A DNA stretch of 64,000 bases from Chryseobacterium turcicum (lineage in GTDB: Bacteria; Bacteroidota; Bacteroidia; Flavobacteriales; Weeksellaceae): assembly GCF_021010565.1 (NCBI RefSeq), contig NZ_JAJNAY010000001.1:372001-436000 (forward strand), in the 5' to 3' direction. Shown piece after piece: positions 1-7,206 of the stretch (its first letter is position 1; every line of letters starts with the position of its first letter). The position numbers were made by a program, and so were the translations under genes. The notes beneath the pieces are model-generated. The model made no database searches. It saw only the letters and a list, made by a program, of their open reading frames with translations, and was not told where the DNA came from.

Positions 1-760
1 TTCGGCAACGAGTATTTCTACAGCTCCTCAATGGCAGAATTTAGGAAATTGGTATCTTCATGAGTATCGTAATGCAGATACTTTTCCTGTTGTAATGGGA
101 AGTTTTTGGTATCTTAAAGTCTATTTTATTTTAACGGTTTTTGGAGTTTTAATTTTAAAATTCTTTCCGAAACATGTTAATTGGTTTATCGGACTTTGTG
201 TCGCGCTAACTTTATTATTTAATATTTTCCCAGACATTTATCCAAGCGGACAAGTTGGGTATGTTGCTTTTTATATGATGGTTTTCCTTGTCGGAAACAG
301 AATGAGAGGCAAAAAAATTCCTACGAAAATGATTCCTGTTCTTTACGGATTGGTGGCTGCGGCTTTGGCTTGGATGTTTTGGTATTTTGGGGACGAAATA
401 TTTTTTAAAATCAACAAGAAAAAATTTCCACCGCAAATACCTTATATTATCTGGACGTTGTTCTCATTGACGACTTTGTTTGTTTTATACAACAGATTAA
501 AGATTACCAAAGAGAGTTTTATTACGTATATTGGTAAAAACGCCATTTTCTTTTATTTCGGACAGGGAATCAGCTCGTCATTGGTTTATTTCCTTGTCGT
601 TCCGATGAAAGAATTGATGCCTTGGTGGGCTTTAATGGTTATTATTTATGTTATTAATGTCATTTTAGCGTTTGTTATCGCAACAGGTTTGAAGAAATTT
701 GATGTTTTTGGATGGAAGGTTTTAGAATTTTTAAGAAAGAAAACCGCTTCACAAAACTAA
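1..760 (+). CDS. membrane acyltransferase, 3' part (5' end outside window)
   Basis: The reading frame is open from base 2 to the stop at 758-760, so the gene starts upstream of the window. About 253 residues are visible. They hold six to seven hydrophobic segments with short charged loops. The motif GSFWYLKVYF and the helix pattern resemble the C-terminal half of membrane acyltransferases of the acyltransferase-3 type, which acetylate cell-surface glycans. The internal ATG at 95 is not the start, because coding sequence continues upstream without a stop. The catalytic N-terminal part is not visible, so substrate and exact family stay open. No clear terminator separates it from miaE. Confidence 0.6.
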   Translation, partial: SATSISTAPQWQNLGNWYLHEYRNADTFPVVMGSFWYLKVYFILTVFGVLILKFFPKHVNWFIGLCVALTLLFNIFPDIYPSGQVGYVAFYMMVFLVGNRMRGKKIPTKMIPVLYGLVAAALAWMFWYFGDEIFFKINKKKFPPQIPYIIWTLFSLTTLFVLYNRLKITKESFITYIGKNAIFFYFGQGISSSLVYFLVVPMKELMPWWALMVIIYVINVILAFVIATGLKKFDVFGWKVLEFLRKKTASQN

Positions 761-834
761 ATTTACTACGGAATTTGAAACAAAAGGATAATTCTTATTG
801 CAATTTATTTTAAATTTACAGAAATTTTTAAACT

Positions 835-1416
835 ATGTTTAAGTTGAAACTTCCTACCGATCCAAGGTGGGCAAATATTGCAGAGGATAACATTCAAGAA
901 ATTTTAACCGACCATGCGTGGTGCGAGCAAAAAGCTGCTACCAATGCCATCGGATTGATTACCATGCTTCCCGAACGTCCAGATATCGTGAAGGAACTTT
1001 TGGCAATTGCACAGGAGGAACTTGAACATTTTGGGCAGGTTCTTGAAATCATCACAAAACGAGGCTATACTTTTGGACGTACAAGAAAAGACGATTACGT
1101 TAACGAATTGGTCAATTTTATCCAAAAAGGAGGGCATAGAGATACTTTAATTGTCGATAAAATGCTTTTTGCAGCAATGATTGAAGCCAGAAGCTGTGAA
1201 AGATTTAAAGTTTTAACAGAAAACATTAAAGACGAAGAGCTAAAAACCTTCTATAAAGAATTAATGATTTCTGAAGCCAATCATTATACCACATTTATCG
1301 GTTTTGCAAGAGAACTTGGTGAGCCAGAACAAGTAAATAAACGATGGGAAGAATGGCTGGAATATGAAGCGAGCATTATAAAATCTTACGGAAACAAAGA
1401 AACGATACACGGATAA
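835..1416 (+). CDS. miaE: tRNA-(ms2io6A37) hydroxylase MiaE-like
   Basis: This 193-residue protein matches the usual length of MiaE, the non-haem diiron enzyme that hydroxylates the isopentenyl side chain of the modified adenosine 37 in tRNA. Diiron ligand candidates are visible in order: Glu31 (CEQKAA), Glu62 and His65 (EELEH), Glu117 (IEARSCERF), and Glu147 and His150 (SEANH). The opening LPTDPRW and the all-helical ferritin-like layout fit the family. The DUF502 gene starts 7 bp after its stop, so the two are probably co-transcribed. The call is firm at family level; the exact substrate is taken from the family. Confidence 0.92.
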   Translation: MFKLKLPTDPRWANIAEDNIQEILTDHAWCEQKAATNAIGLITMLPERPDIVKELLAIAQEELEHFGQVLEIITKRGYTFGRTRKDDYVNELVNFIQKGGHRDTLIVDKMLFAAMIEARSCERFKVLTENIKDEELKTFYKELMISEANHYTTFIGFARELGEPEQVNKRWEEWLEYEASIIKSYGNKETIHG

Positions 1417-1423
1417 AAGCAAA

Positions 1424-2041
1424 TTGAAAAAAACGACTTTTGAAAAACTGACTAATTTTTTTCTGAAAAACTTCTTTCAGGGATTGTTGATTATTGGCCC
1501 TATCGGATTGACCATTTTCGTAATTTGGTATGTGATAACGTCGATTGACAACATTATTCCGTCGGTTGCAAAAGAAATTCCGGGGTTGGTTTTCGTTTCT
1601 ACTTTGTTGATTACTGCTTTGTTGGGGTATTTAGGAAACAAATTTGTAGTCGGAAGATTCTTTGTAGATGCTGTGGATAGAATTTTAGAAAAAACTCCAG
1701 GTATTAAACATATTTATTCGCCAACAAAAGATGTAATGTCTTCATTTGTCGGCGATAAGAAAAAATTTAGCGATCCTGTTTGGGTAAAAACCAACGAAAA
1801 TCCAGAAATCTGGAGGATAGGATTTCTTACTCAAAAAGATATGGCAGATGTACACAAAGACAATTTTGTTGCCGTTTATCTTCCACATTCTTACGCTATT
1901 TCTGGCTGGGTGATTGTCACCGAAGAAAAAAATATCAAACCTGTTGTAGGAATGTCTGCAGCTACTGCTATGAAATTTGCAGTAAGCGGCGGTGTGGCAG
2001 GTTTTCATTCAGATGAAAATATATTTAAAGCTCCTGAGTAA
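1424..2041 (+). CDS. DUF502 family membrane protein
   Basis: A 205-residue protein with two N-terminal transmembrane segments (about residues 15-38 and 52-70) and a soluble C-terminal domain. The motifs GPIGLT, TPGIKHIYSPTKD and PHSYAISGWV are typical of DUF502 proteins, widespread in bacteria and without an established function. The chosen start is a TTG at 1424, which gives the expected MKKTTFEKL opening 7 bp after the miaE stop; no ATG lies near enough to give a full first membrane helix. Operon with miaE is inferred from the spacing. Confidence 0.85.
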   Translation: MKKTTFEKLTNFFLKNFFQGLLIIGPIGLTIFVIWYVITSIDNIIPSVAKEIPGLVFVSTLLITALLGYLGNKFVVGRFFVDAVDRILEKTPGIKHIYSPTKDVMSSFVGDKKKFSDPVWVKTNENPEIWRIGFLTQKDMADVHKDNFVAVYLPHSYAISGWVIVTEEKNIKPVVGMSAATAMKFAVSGGVAGFHSDENIFKAPE

Positions 2042-2268
2042 ATTTCTTTTTACTCGCTTTACACCTGTTTTTAAGCATTTAATTTTGAGACGCTTAATAA
2101 GAAAATTTAAGCCTAGAGATTTATAGAACCGTTTTTGTGTTTTCTTTATAAGTCTTAAATCTTTAAATTTTTTTAATGTTTAAATGCAGTTTTTAAAATA
2201 CATCTGATGCTTTGAAATTTATTTCAAACCAATTTTTCGTTAAAATAAAAACTTTAAAAATATATCAC

Positions 2269-3645
2269 ATGGAATTACCCTATGCAGAACCGTTTCGTAT
2301 TAAAATGGTGGAAGAAATCCGTCAATCTACGAGAGAAGAAAGAGAAGAATGGCTGAAAGAAGCTAAATTTAATTTATTTAATCTAAAATCTTCACAGGTT
2401 TATATTGATCTTTTAACAGATTCAGGAACCGGAGCAATGTCTGACAGACAATGGGGAGCTTTGATGACTGGAGACGAAAGTTATGCAGGTTCTCGTTCGT
2501 TTGAAGAATTGCACAACACGGTACAAAAAATTACAGGTTTTAAATATTTATTGCCAACTCACCAAGGTAGAGCTGCAGAAAATGTTTTGTTTTCGGTTTT
2601 GGTAAAAGATGGGGATGTCGTTCCCGGAAACTCTCATTTTGATACGACAAAAGGGCATATCGAAATCAGAAAAGCCCACGCAATCGACTGTACCATTGAT
2701 GAGGCTTTTGATATTAATGATCTTCATCCTTTTAAAGGAAATATTAACCTTGAAAAGTTAGAAGAAGTTTACAAATCTCATCCAAAAGAGCAAATTCCGT
2801 TCTGTTTGGTGACCATTACATGTAATTCATCAGGAGGACAACCTGTTTCTCTTGAAAATATGAAAGCGGTAAAAGCACTTTCAGACCAATACGGAATTCC
2901 TGTATTTTTTGATTCTGCAAGATTTGCTGAAAATGCTTACTTCATCAAAAAAAGAGAAGCTGGTCAGGAAAATAGAAGCATCAAAGACATTTGCAAAGAA
3001 ATGTTCTCTTACGGAGAAGGGATGACGATGAGTTCTAAAAAAGATGGTTTGGTAAACATCGGAGGATTTATTGCTTTAAATAATGAAGAAGTTTTCAGAA
3101 AAGCTTCAAATTTTACGATTATCTATGAAGGTTTCATCACCTATGGTGGAATGGCTGGAAGAGACATGGCAGCTTTGGCAGTTGGTCTTAATGAAGCAAC
3201 AGAATTTGCTTATTTGGAAAGCAGAATTTCTCAGGTAGAATATCTTGGAAATAAGCTTATTGAATACGGAATTCCTGTACAGAAACCAATCGGCGGACAT
3301 GCTGTTTTCATCGATTCATTAAACTTCTTACCGAATGTTTCTCGTGCAGAATATCCTGCGCAGACGTTAGGTTTGGAAATTTACAAAGAGGCGGGAATCA
3401 GAACAGTAGAAATCGGAACTTTATTGGCAGACAGAGATCCTGCAACCAGAGAAAACCGTTATCCGAAATTAGAATTAGTTCGTTTGGCAATTCCTAGAAG
3501 AACCTATACCAATAATCACATGGATTATATTGCAGCAGCAGTGAAAAATGTTTACGAAAGAAGAGAAGAAATCTCAAAAGGTTACAATATTACTTGGGAG
3601 CCTGAAATTTTAAGACACTTCACGGTTCATTTAGAGGAAGCTTAA
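2269..3645 (+). CDS. tnaA: tryptophanase (tryptophan indole-lyase)
   Basis: A 458-residue PLP enzyme that splits L-tryptophan into indole, pyruvate and ammonia. The PLP lysine is Lys258 in MSSKKDGLVNIGG; Asp215 and Arg218 in FFDSARF and the segment THQGRAAENV also match the family. Tyrosine phenol-lyase is the close alternative. It carries Thr where this protein has Asp125 (FDTTKGH), and Arg where this protein has Ile in the later TVEIG motif. Both positions follow tryptophanase. The frame runs up to a TTG at 2212, but the ATG at 2269 gives the normal MELPYAEPFRIKM start. A strong hairpin follows the stop. Confidence 0.93.
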   Translation: MELPYAEPFRIKMVEEIRQSTREEREEWLKEAKFNLFNLKSSQVYIDLLTDSGTGAMSDRQWGALMTGDESYAGSRSFEELHNTVQKITGFKYLLPTHQGRAAENVLFSVLVKDGDVVPGNSHFDTTKGHIEIRKAHAIDCTIDEAFDINDLHPFKGNINLEKLEEVYKSHPKEQIPFCLVTITCNSSGGQPVSLENMKAVKALSDQYGIPVFFDSARFAENAYFIKKREAGQENRSIKDICKEMFSYGEGMTMSSKKDGLVNIGGFIALNNEEVFRKASNFTIIYEGFITYGGMAGRDMAALAVGLNEATEFAYLESRISQVEYLGNKLIEYGIPVQKPIGGHAVFIDSLNFLPNVSRAEYPAQTLGLEIYKEAGIRTVEIGTLLADRDPATRENRYPKLELVRLAIPRRTYTNNHMDYIAAAVKNVYERREEISKGYNITWEPEILRHFTVHLEEA

Positions 3646-3667
3646 ATTGATTAAAATAATTGATACA

Positions 3668-3704
3668 AATTCGGGCGTAAAATCTTTGGTTTTGCGCCCG
3701 AATT
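3668..3704 (+). terminator. hairpin after tnaA
   Basis: A perfect 10 bp stem (AATTCGGGCG / CGCCCGAATT, arms 3668-3677 and 3695-3704) with a 17 nt loop lies 22 bp past the tnaA stop. It lacks a strong T run, so it may act in both directions between tnaA and the convergent sugar dehydrogenase gene. Confidence 0.7.
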
Positions 3705-3726
3705 ATGTTTGATAATGTCTTTTTGA

Positions 3727-3770
3727 TAGGATTTTATCCTATCCTTTGTTAAATCGTCCCTTCAGGACTC
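3727..3770 (-). repeat. dispersed palindromic repeat, GTCCTGAAGGGAC family, copy 1
   Basis: Read on the minus strand, this 44 bp block matches the plus-strand block at 19595-19639 at nearly all positions. It consists of two small palindromes, GTCC-tgaag-GGAC and AGGAT-N-ATCCT, joined by a TTTAAC spacer. Both copies sit just beyond the 3' ends of genes. Confidence 0.75.
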
Positions 3771-3785
3771 TCTCTCTCTTTAAAT

Positions 3786-4985
3786 TTATTTCTTAGAGAT
3801 TTTATACAATTTTCCGCTGTCGGTAACTCCGTAAAGATTTCCGTCAGCACCGTTCAAAACATCTCTGAATCTTTCTTTTTGATCTAAAAGCAAACGTTCT
3901 TCGCCAACGACTTTATTGTCTTTCAAAACAATTCGGTTGATATGTTGTCCGCTCAGGCATGCAATGAATAAATTATTTTTCCATTCCTCAATATTTCCGG
4001 TATAGAAAGTGACTCCGCTTGGCGAAACTACGGGATCCCAATAATAAACAGGTTGTTCGGTGCCTTCTTTTTGGGTCGTTCCGTTATTGATTTTCTCTCC
4101 AGAATATTCAATTCCATAGGTTACATTACCCCAACCATAATTTTTTCCGGGTTGTATTAAATTAATTTCATCTCCACCTCGTGGTCCCATTTCAATATCC
4201 CAAAGCTGACCTTTTTCATCCAAAGCCAAACCTTGCGGACTCCTGATTCCGAACGCATAAATTTCTGGCTTATAACCAGGTTTTCCAATGAATGGATTTC
4301 CCGGAGCAGGTTTCCCGTCTTTCGTTATTTTTAAAATTTTTCCTAAATAATTATCGGTTTTCTGGGCATAAACTCGAGTTTCTTTATCTGAACGTTCACC
4401 TGTGCTTACAAAAAGATGTCCGTCTTTATCAAAAACCAATCGGCTTCCGTAATGTTTGTCACCATCATAAGTTGGAGTTGCACGGAAAATTACTTTTACA
4501 TCAGAAATATTTTTAAAATCAGATGAAAGTTTACCTTTTGCAACGGCAGTATGATTTCCGCCTTCATAAGGTTCAGAATAAGAATAGTAAATTGTATTAT
4601 TGTTTTTAAAATCTGGATCGAGAGCCACATCAAGCATTCCGCCTTGGCCTTTTGCATCTACTTTAGGGAAGCCTTCAATTTTAGAAATTTGTTTTCCATC
4701 AGTAGAGACCATATTCATAAACCCTGTTTTTTCGGTAATTAAAAATCTTCCGTCTGGTAAGTTGATAATTCCCCAAGGTCTGCCTAAGTCTTTAGTGAGA
4801 ACTTCTACATTATAAGGAGTTGTGTTTTTTACTGGGGCAATGCGGGTTTGACCTTCAAAAGCGGGTTTGTAATTGGTATTAGGTTTTTCTTCTTTTGCTG
4901 AAGGTTCGCTTGGTTTACCTTTTCCCTGACAAGAAACAATCGTGATGGTTGATGCTAATAAAATGGGGGAGAGCAGTTTTTTCAT
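3786..4985 (-). CDS. PQQ-type glucose/sorbosone dehydrogenase lipoprotein
   Basis: A 399-residue protein of the soluble glucose/sorbosone dehydrogenase beta-propeller family, which oxidises sugars using PQQ. Visible blade motifs include RPWGIINLPDGR, GGMLDVALDPDF, HYGSRLVFDKDG, STGER, RSPQGLAL and GPRGGDEINLI. The start at 4985 (MKKLLSPIL) gives a lipoprotein signal with lipobox TIVSC, so the enzyme should be anchored in the envelope. The frame stays open a further 138 codons upstream, but that extension runs antisense through blaI and has no family match. The gene is divergent from blaI. The substrate is not readable from sequence. Confidence 0.88.
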   Translation of the reverse strand: MKKLLSPILLASTITIVSCQGKGKPSEPSAKEEKPNTNYKPAFEGQTRIAPVKNTTPYNVEVLTKDLGRPWGIINLPDGRFLITEKTGFMNMVSTDGKQISKIEGFPKVDAKGQGGMLDVALDPDFKNNNTIYYSYSEPYEGGNHTAVAKGKLSSDFKNISDVKVIFRATPTYDGDKHYGSRLVFDKDGHLFVSTGERSDKETRVYAQKTDNYLGKILKITKDGKPAPGNPFIGKPGYKPEIYAFGIRSPQGLALDEKGQLWDIEMGPRGGDEINLIQPGKNYGWGNVTYGIEYSGEKINNGTTQKEGTEQPVYYWDPVVSPSGVTFYTGNIEEWKNNLFIACLSGQHINRIVLKDNKVVGEERLLLDQKERFRDVLNGADGNLYGVTDSGKLYKISKK

Positions 4986-5057
4986 AATTAAATTTAGATT
5001 GGTTTCTAAAGTGAAAGGAAAAATAATGCCACAAAAAATTGCGCAATTAAAATTTTG

Positions 5058-5073
5058 TTCTACATTTGTAGAA
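5058..5073 (+). promoter_or_regulatory. BlaI/MecI-type operator overlapping the blaI promoter
   Basis: A perfect dyad, TTCTACA-tt-TGTAGAA (5058-5073), has the TACA...TGTA core of BlaI/MecI operators. A second half-site, TTGTAGAAT, lies at 5086-5094 directly before the blaI ATG. The dyad contains TACATTTG (5061-5068), which fits the Bacteroidota -7 consensus TAnnTTTG, with a weak ATTG -33 candidate at 5038-5041. Repressor binding here would cover the -7 box, so autorepression is inferred. A 12 bp palindrome, AATTGCGCAATT (5037-5048), lies just upstream. Confidence 0.75.
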
Positions 5074-5094
5074 TAGAATTTAATCTTGTAGAAT

Positions 5095-5466
5095 ATGGAT
5101 GAGATAAAACTGACAAACTCCGAAAAAATATTGATGGATATTCTTTGGGAAAAAGAAAAAGCATTTTTGAAGGACATTTTAGAGTCATATCCTGATCCTA
5201 AACCGGCAACTACTACCGTTGCAACCCTCCTTAAAAGAATGCAGAATAAAAATTTGGTAGGGTTTACACTTTTTGGGAATTCGAGAGAATACTTCCCGAA
5301 AGTGGCAAAAGGAGCATATTTCAATGATGAAATGACTTCTATGATTGACCGTTTTTTCAACAGCTCGGTAACCCAATTTGCTTCATTTTTTACTTCCAAC
5401 TCTAAGCTGTCGCAAAAGCAATTGAAAGAACTTCGGGATATTATCGATGAGCAGATAAAAAAATAG
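5095..5466 (+). CDS. BlaI/MecI/CopY family transcriptional repressor
   Basis: This 123-residue protein has the winged-helix fold of BlaI/MecI repressors. The N-terminal LTNSEKILMDILWEKEKAFLKDI and the recognition-helix region PATTTVATLLKRMQNKNLV are characteristic. Family repressors bind TACA/TGTA dyads as dimers and are inactivated by proteolysis when a partner M56 membrane sensor is triggered. That partner gene starts 2 bp after this stop, and a matching operator sits just upstream. No beta-lactamase gene is nearby, so the inducing signal and target genes are unknown. Confidence 0.92.
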   Translation: MDEIKLTNSEKILMDILWEKEKAFLKDILESYPDPKPATTTVATLLKRMQNKNLVGFTLFGNSREYFPKVAKGAYFNDEMTSMIDRFFNSSVTQFASFFTSNSKLSQKQLKELRDIIDEQIKK

Positions 5467-5468
5467 TC

Positions 5469-7052
5469 ATGGAAACAATTATTTTAAAAATAATTCTGTG
5501 CTCGGGAGTTTTGCTCGGTTTGTATCATTTGTTTTTAGCAAAAGAAAAAACATTTGTTTTTAACCGATTCTATCTGATTTTTGCTTTGATTTTCTCATAT
5601 ACCATTCCTTTTGTTACCATTGAAACTCAAACAAAATTAATAAAAAAACAGACTGTATTTATTTCTGAAAAAGCGCAGCAAAACGTAGATTATATTGCTA
5701 TGCCAAATGCTCAGGAAAGTTTTGATTATACACAATTAGTACTTGTCGTTTACGGAATTGTAAGTTTAATTTTCCTTTTAAAATTTCTTTTTTCCCTTTT
5801 AAAAATCAAAAATATTAAAGGACAGAAATTGAAGTACAGAAACCGAAATATTAAATTATTGCTGAAGAAAAATGCACCTTTCAGCTTTTTCAATACAATT
5901 TATGTTTCTAAAGAGTATTTTAAAGATGAAATTATTGACGAAAGTATTTTTCTGCACGAGGAAATTCATGTAAAGGAAAAGCATAGTTTGGATATTATTT
6001 TCGTGGAAATTTTAAAGATTATTTCATGGTTTAATCCCTTCGTTTATTTCTATCAAAAAGCAATAACGACCAATCACGAGTTTCTTGCTGACAAGGGAGT
6101 AATCAACACCAATAAAAACATTAAAGATTATCAGGAATTGATTTTAAGCGAAGTTTTAAAACAGCAAAATCTTGCACTGATTCAGACTTTTAATTTTAAC
6201 AATACCAAAAAAAGATTTATTATGATGACAAAGAAAAATTCAAAATTTGCAAAAACAAAAATGCTGCTGACAATCCCTGTATTGGCTATTGCGGGATTTA
6301 TGTTTGCTGAAAAAACGATTAAAACCATCGATTTACACGAAGTGAAATCACAACAGGAAAATGATGGTGTTTCTCAGCTTATTTCTGATGCTCCTATCGT
6401 TGAATATAATCAAATTATTAAAAAGTATTCTACATTTTTAGACAACCATGAGTATGCTAAATTTGAAAGAAAAGTAACTGTAGTTGATAGAGAAAAGCTT
6501 TCCCAGCTTTATAAAAAACTGACAGATAAACAAAAGGATGAAACGGCTCTCGTTTTCTTTGAACAGAAAGGCAAAAATGTAATGGGATTCAAAGGACAAG
6601 AGGTAACTTTAGCATTAAGAGATACAATTTCACCTCCAAAAAATAAGGAAGCAAAACTTACAGATCTAAAAAGTGTTTCAGATATATCAGAGAAAAAAAT
6701 AGCACAAGATATTTCTACTACTGCGGAAGGAATAGCTGCAAATGTTACACCTGCAGAGTTTCCCGGAGGGATTAATGAATTAAGAAAAAAATTGTCTTAC
6801 AATTTTGATACAAGCTCTTTACAAGGGAATAGTGAATTAATTAGGACAGATATTTTCATGACAATAGATGAAAACGGGAAAGCAATTAATATAAATGCAA
6901 TAGGACAAAATGAAAAATTTAACAATGAAGCAGTAAGGGTTGCCAAATTGCTTAATGAAAATGTGACTTGGGTTCCCGCAAAAAAAGATGGAGAACCAGT
7001 AAGATACCAATATAAACTTCCATTAGCAATGCAATTTGCTGCGAACAAATAA
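5469..7052 (+). CDS. M56 family membrane metalloprotease sensor with TonB-like C-terminus
   Basis: A 527-residue BlaR1/MecR1-type protein, partner of the BlaI repressor. Residues 1-110 hold three hydrophobic segments, followed by a cytoplasmic-type protease domain with the zinc motif HEEIH (163-167) and the downstream NHEFLAD (202-208). Another membrane segment lies near residues 264-280 (LLTIPVLAIAGFMF). The C-terminal 110 residues (AEFPGG, IDENGKA, NEAVRVAKLL, WVPAKKDGEPV) read as a TonB C-terminal domain. This replaces the penicillin-binding sensor domain of classical BlaR1, so the ligand is probably not a beta-lactam. A strong terminator follows. Confidence 0.9.
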   Translation: METIILKIILCSGVLLGLYHLFLAKEKTFVFNRFYLIFALIFSYTIPFVTIETQTKLIKKQTVFISEKAQQNVDYIAMPNAQESFDYTQLVLVVYGIVSLIFLLKFLFSLLKIKNIKGQKLKYRNRNIKLLLKKNAPFSFFNTIYVSKEYFKDEIIDESIFLHEEIHVKEKHSLDIIFVEILKIISWFNPFVYFYQKAITTNHEFLADKGVINTNKNIKDYQELILSEVLKQQNLALIQTFNFNNTKKRFIMMTKKNSKFAKTKMLLTIPVLAIAGFMFAEKTIKTIDLHEVKSQQENDGVSQLISDAPIVEYNQIIKKYSTFLDNHEYAKFERKVTVVDREKLSQLYKKLTDKQKDETALVFFEQKGKNVMGFKGQEVTLALRDTISPPKNKEAKLTDLKSVSDISEKKIAQDISTTAEGIAANVTPAEFPGGINELRKKLSYNFDTSSLQGNSELIRTDIFMTIDENGKAININAIGQNEKFNNEAVRVAKLLNENVTWVPAKKDGEPVRYQYKLPLAMQFAANK

Positions 7053-7093
7053 ACACAATAAACATATAGAATCGCAAATCGAGTGCTATTATC

Positions 7094-7125
7094 AACCGTA
7101 AAGTATAATACTTTACGGTTTTTTT
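7094..7125 (+). terminator. rho-independent terminator after blaI-M56 operon
   Basis: A perfect 12 bp stem (arms 7094-7105 AACCGTAAAGTA and 7109-7120) with a TAA loop is followed by five more T. It lies 42 bp after the M56 stop. Confidence 0.92.
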
Positions 7126-7194
7126 ATAAACTCCTTCAATCCAAAATTCATAATTTTATGACCTTACTCTTCATCTTCGCATTTTTTTATTTCC

Positions 7195-7202
7195 TAAATT
7201 TG
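7195..7202 (+). promoter_or_regulatory. -7 promoter element next to the uvrB start
   Basis: TAAATTTG matches the Bacteroidota -7 consensus TAnnTTTG and ends only 4 nt before the uvrB ATG at 7207. If it is used, transcription would begin at or next to the start codon. A -33 element is not obvious. Confidence 0.45.
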
Positions 7203-7206
7203 TTCT

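Noticed and set aside
2212..2268. TTG start 19 codons upstream for tryptophanase
   Set aside because: The extra residues match nothing in the family, while ATG 2269 gives the usual N-terminus.
3770..3781. CTCTCTCTCTCT microsatellite as a phase-variation tract
   Set aside because: It sits between a repeat and the 3' end of a gene, not in a promoter or coding region.
4986..5399. 138-codon N-terminal extension of the sugar dehydrogenase frame
   Set aside because: It is antisense to blaI, precedes a clear lipoprotein signal peptide at 4985, and has no family similarity.
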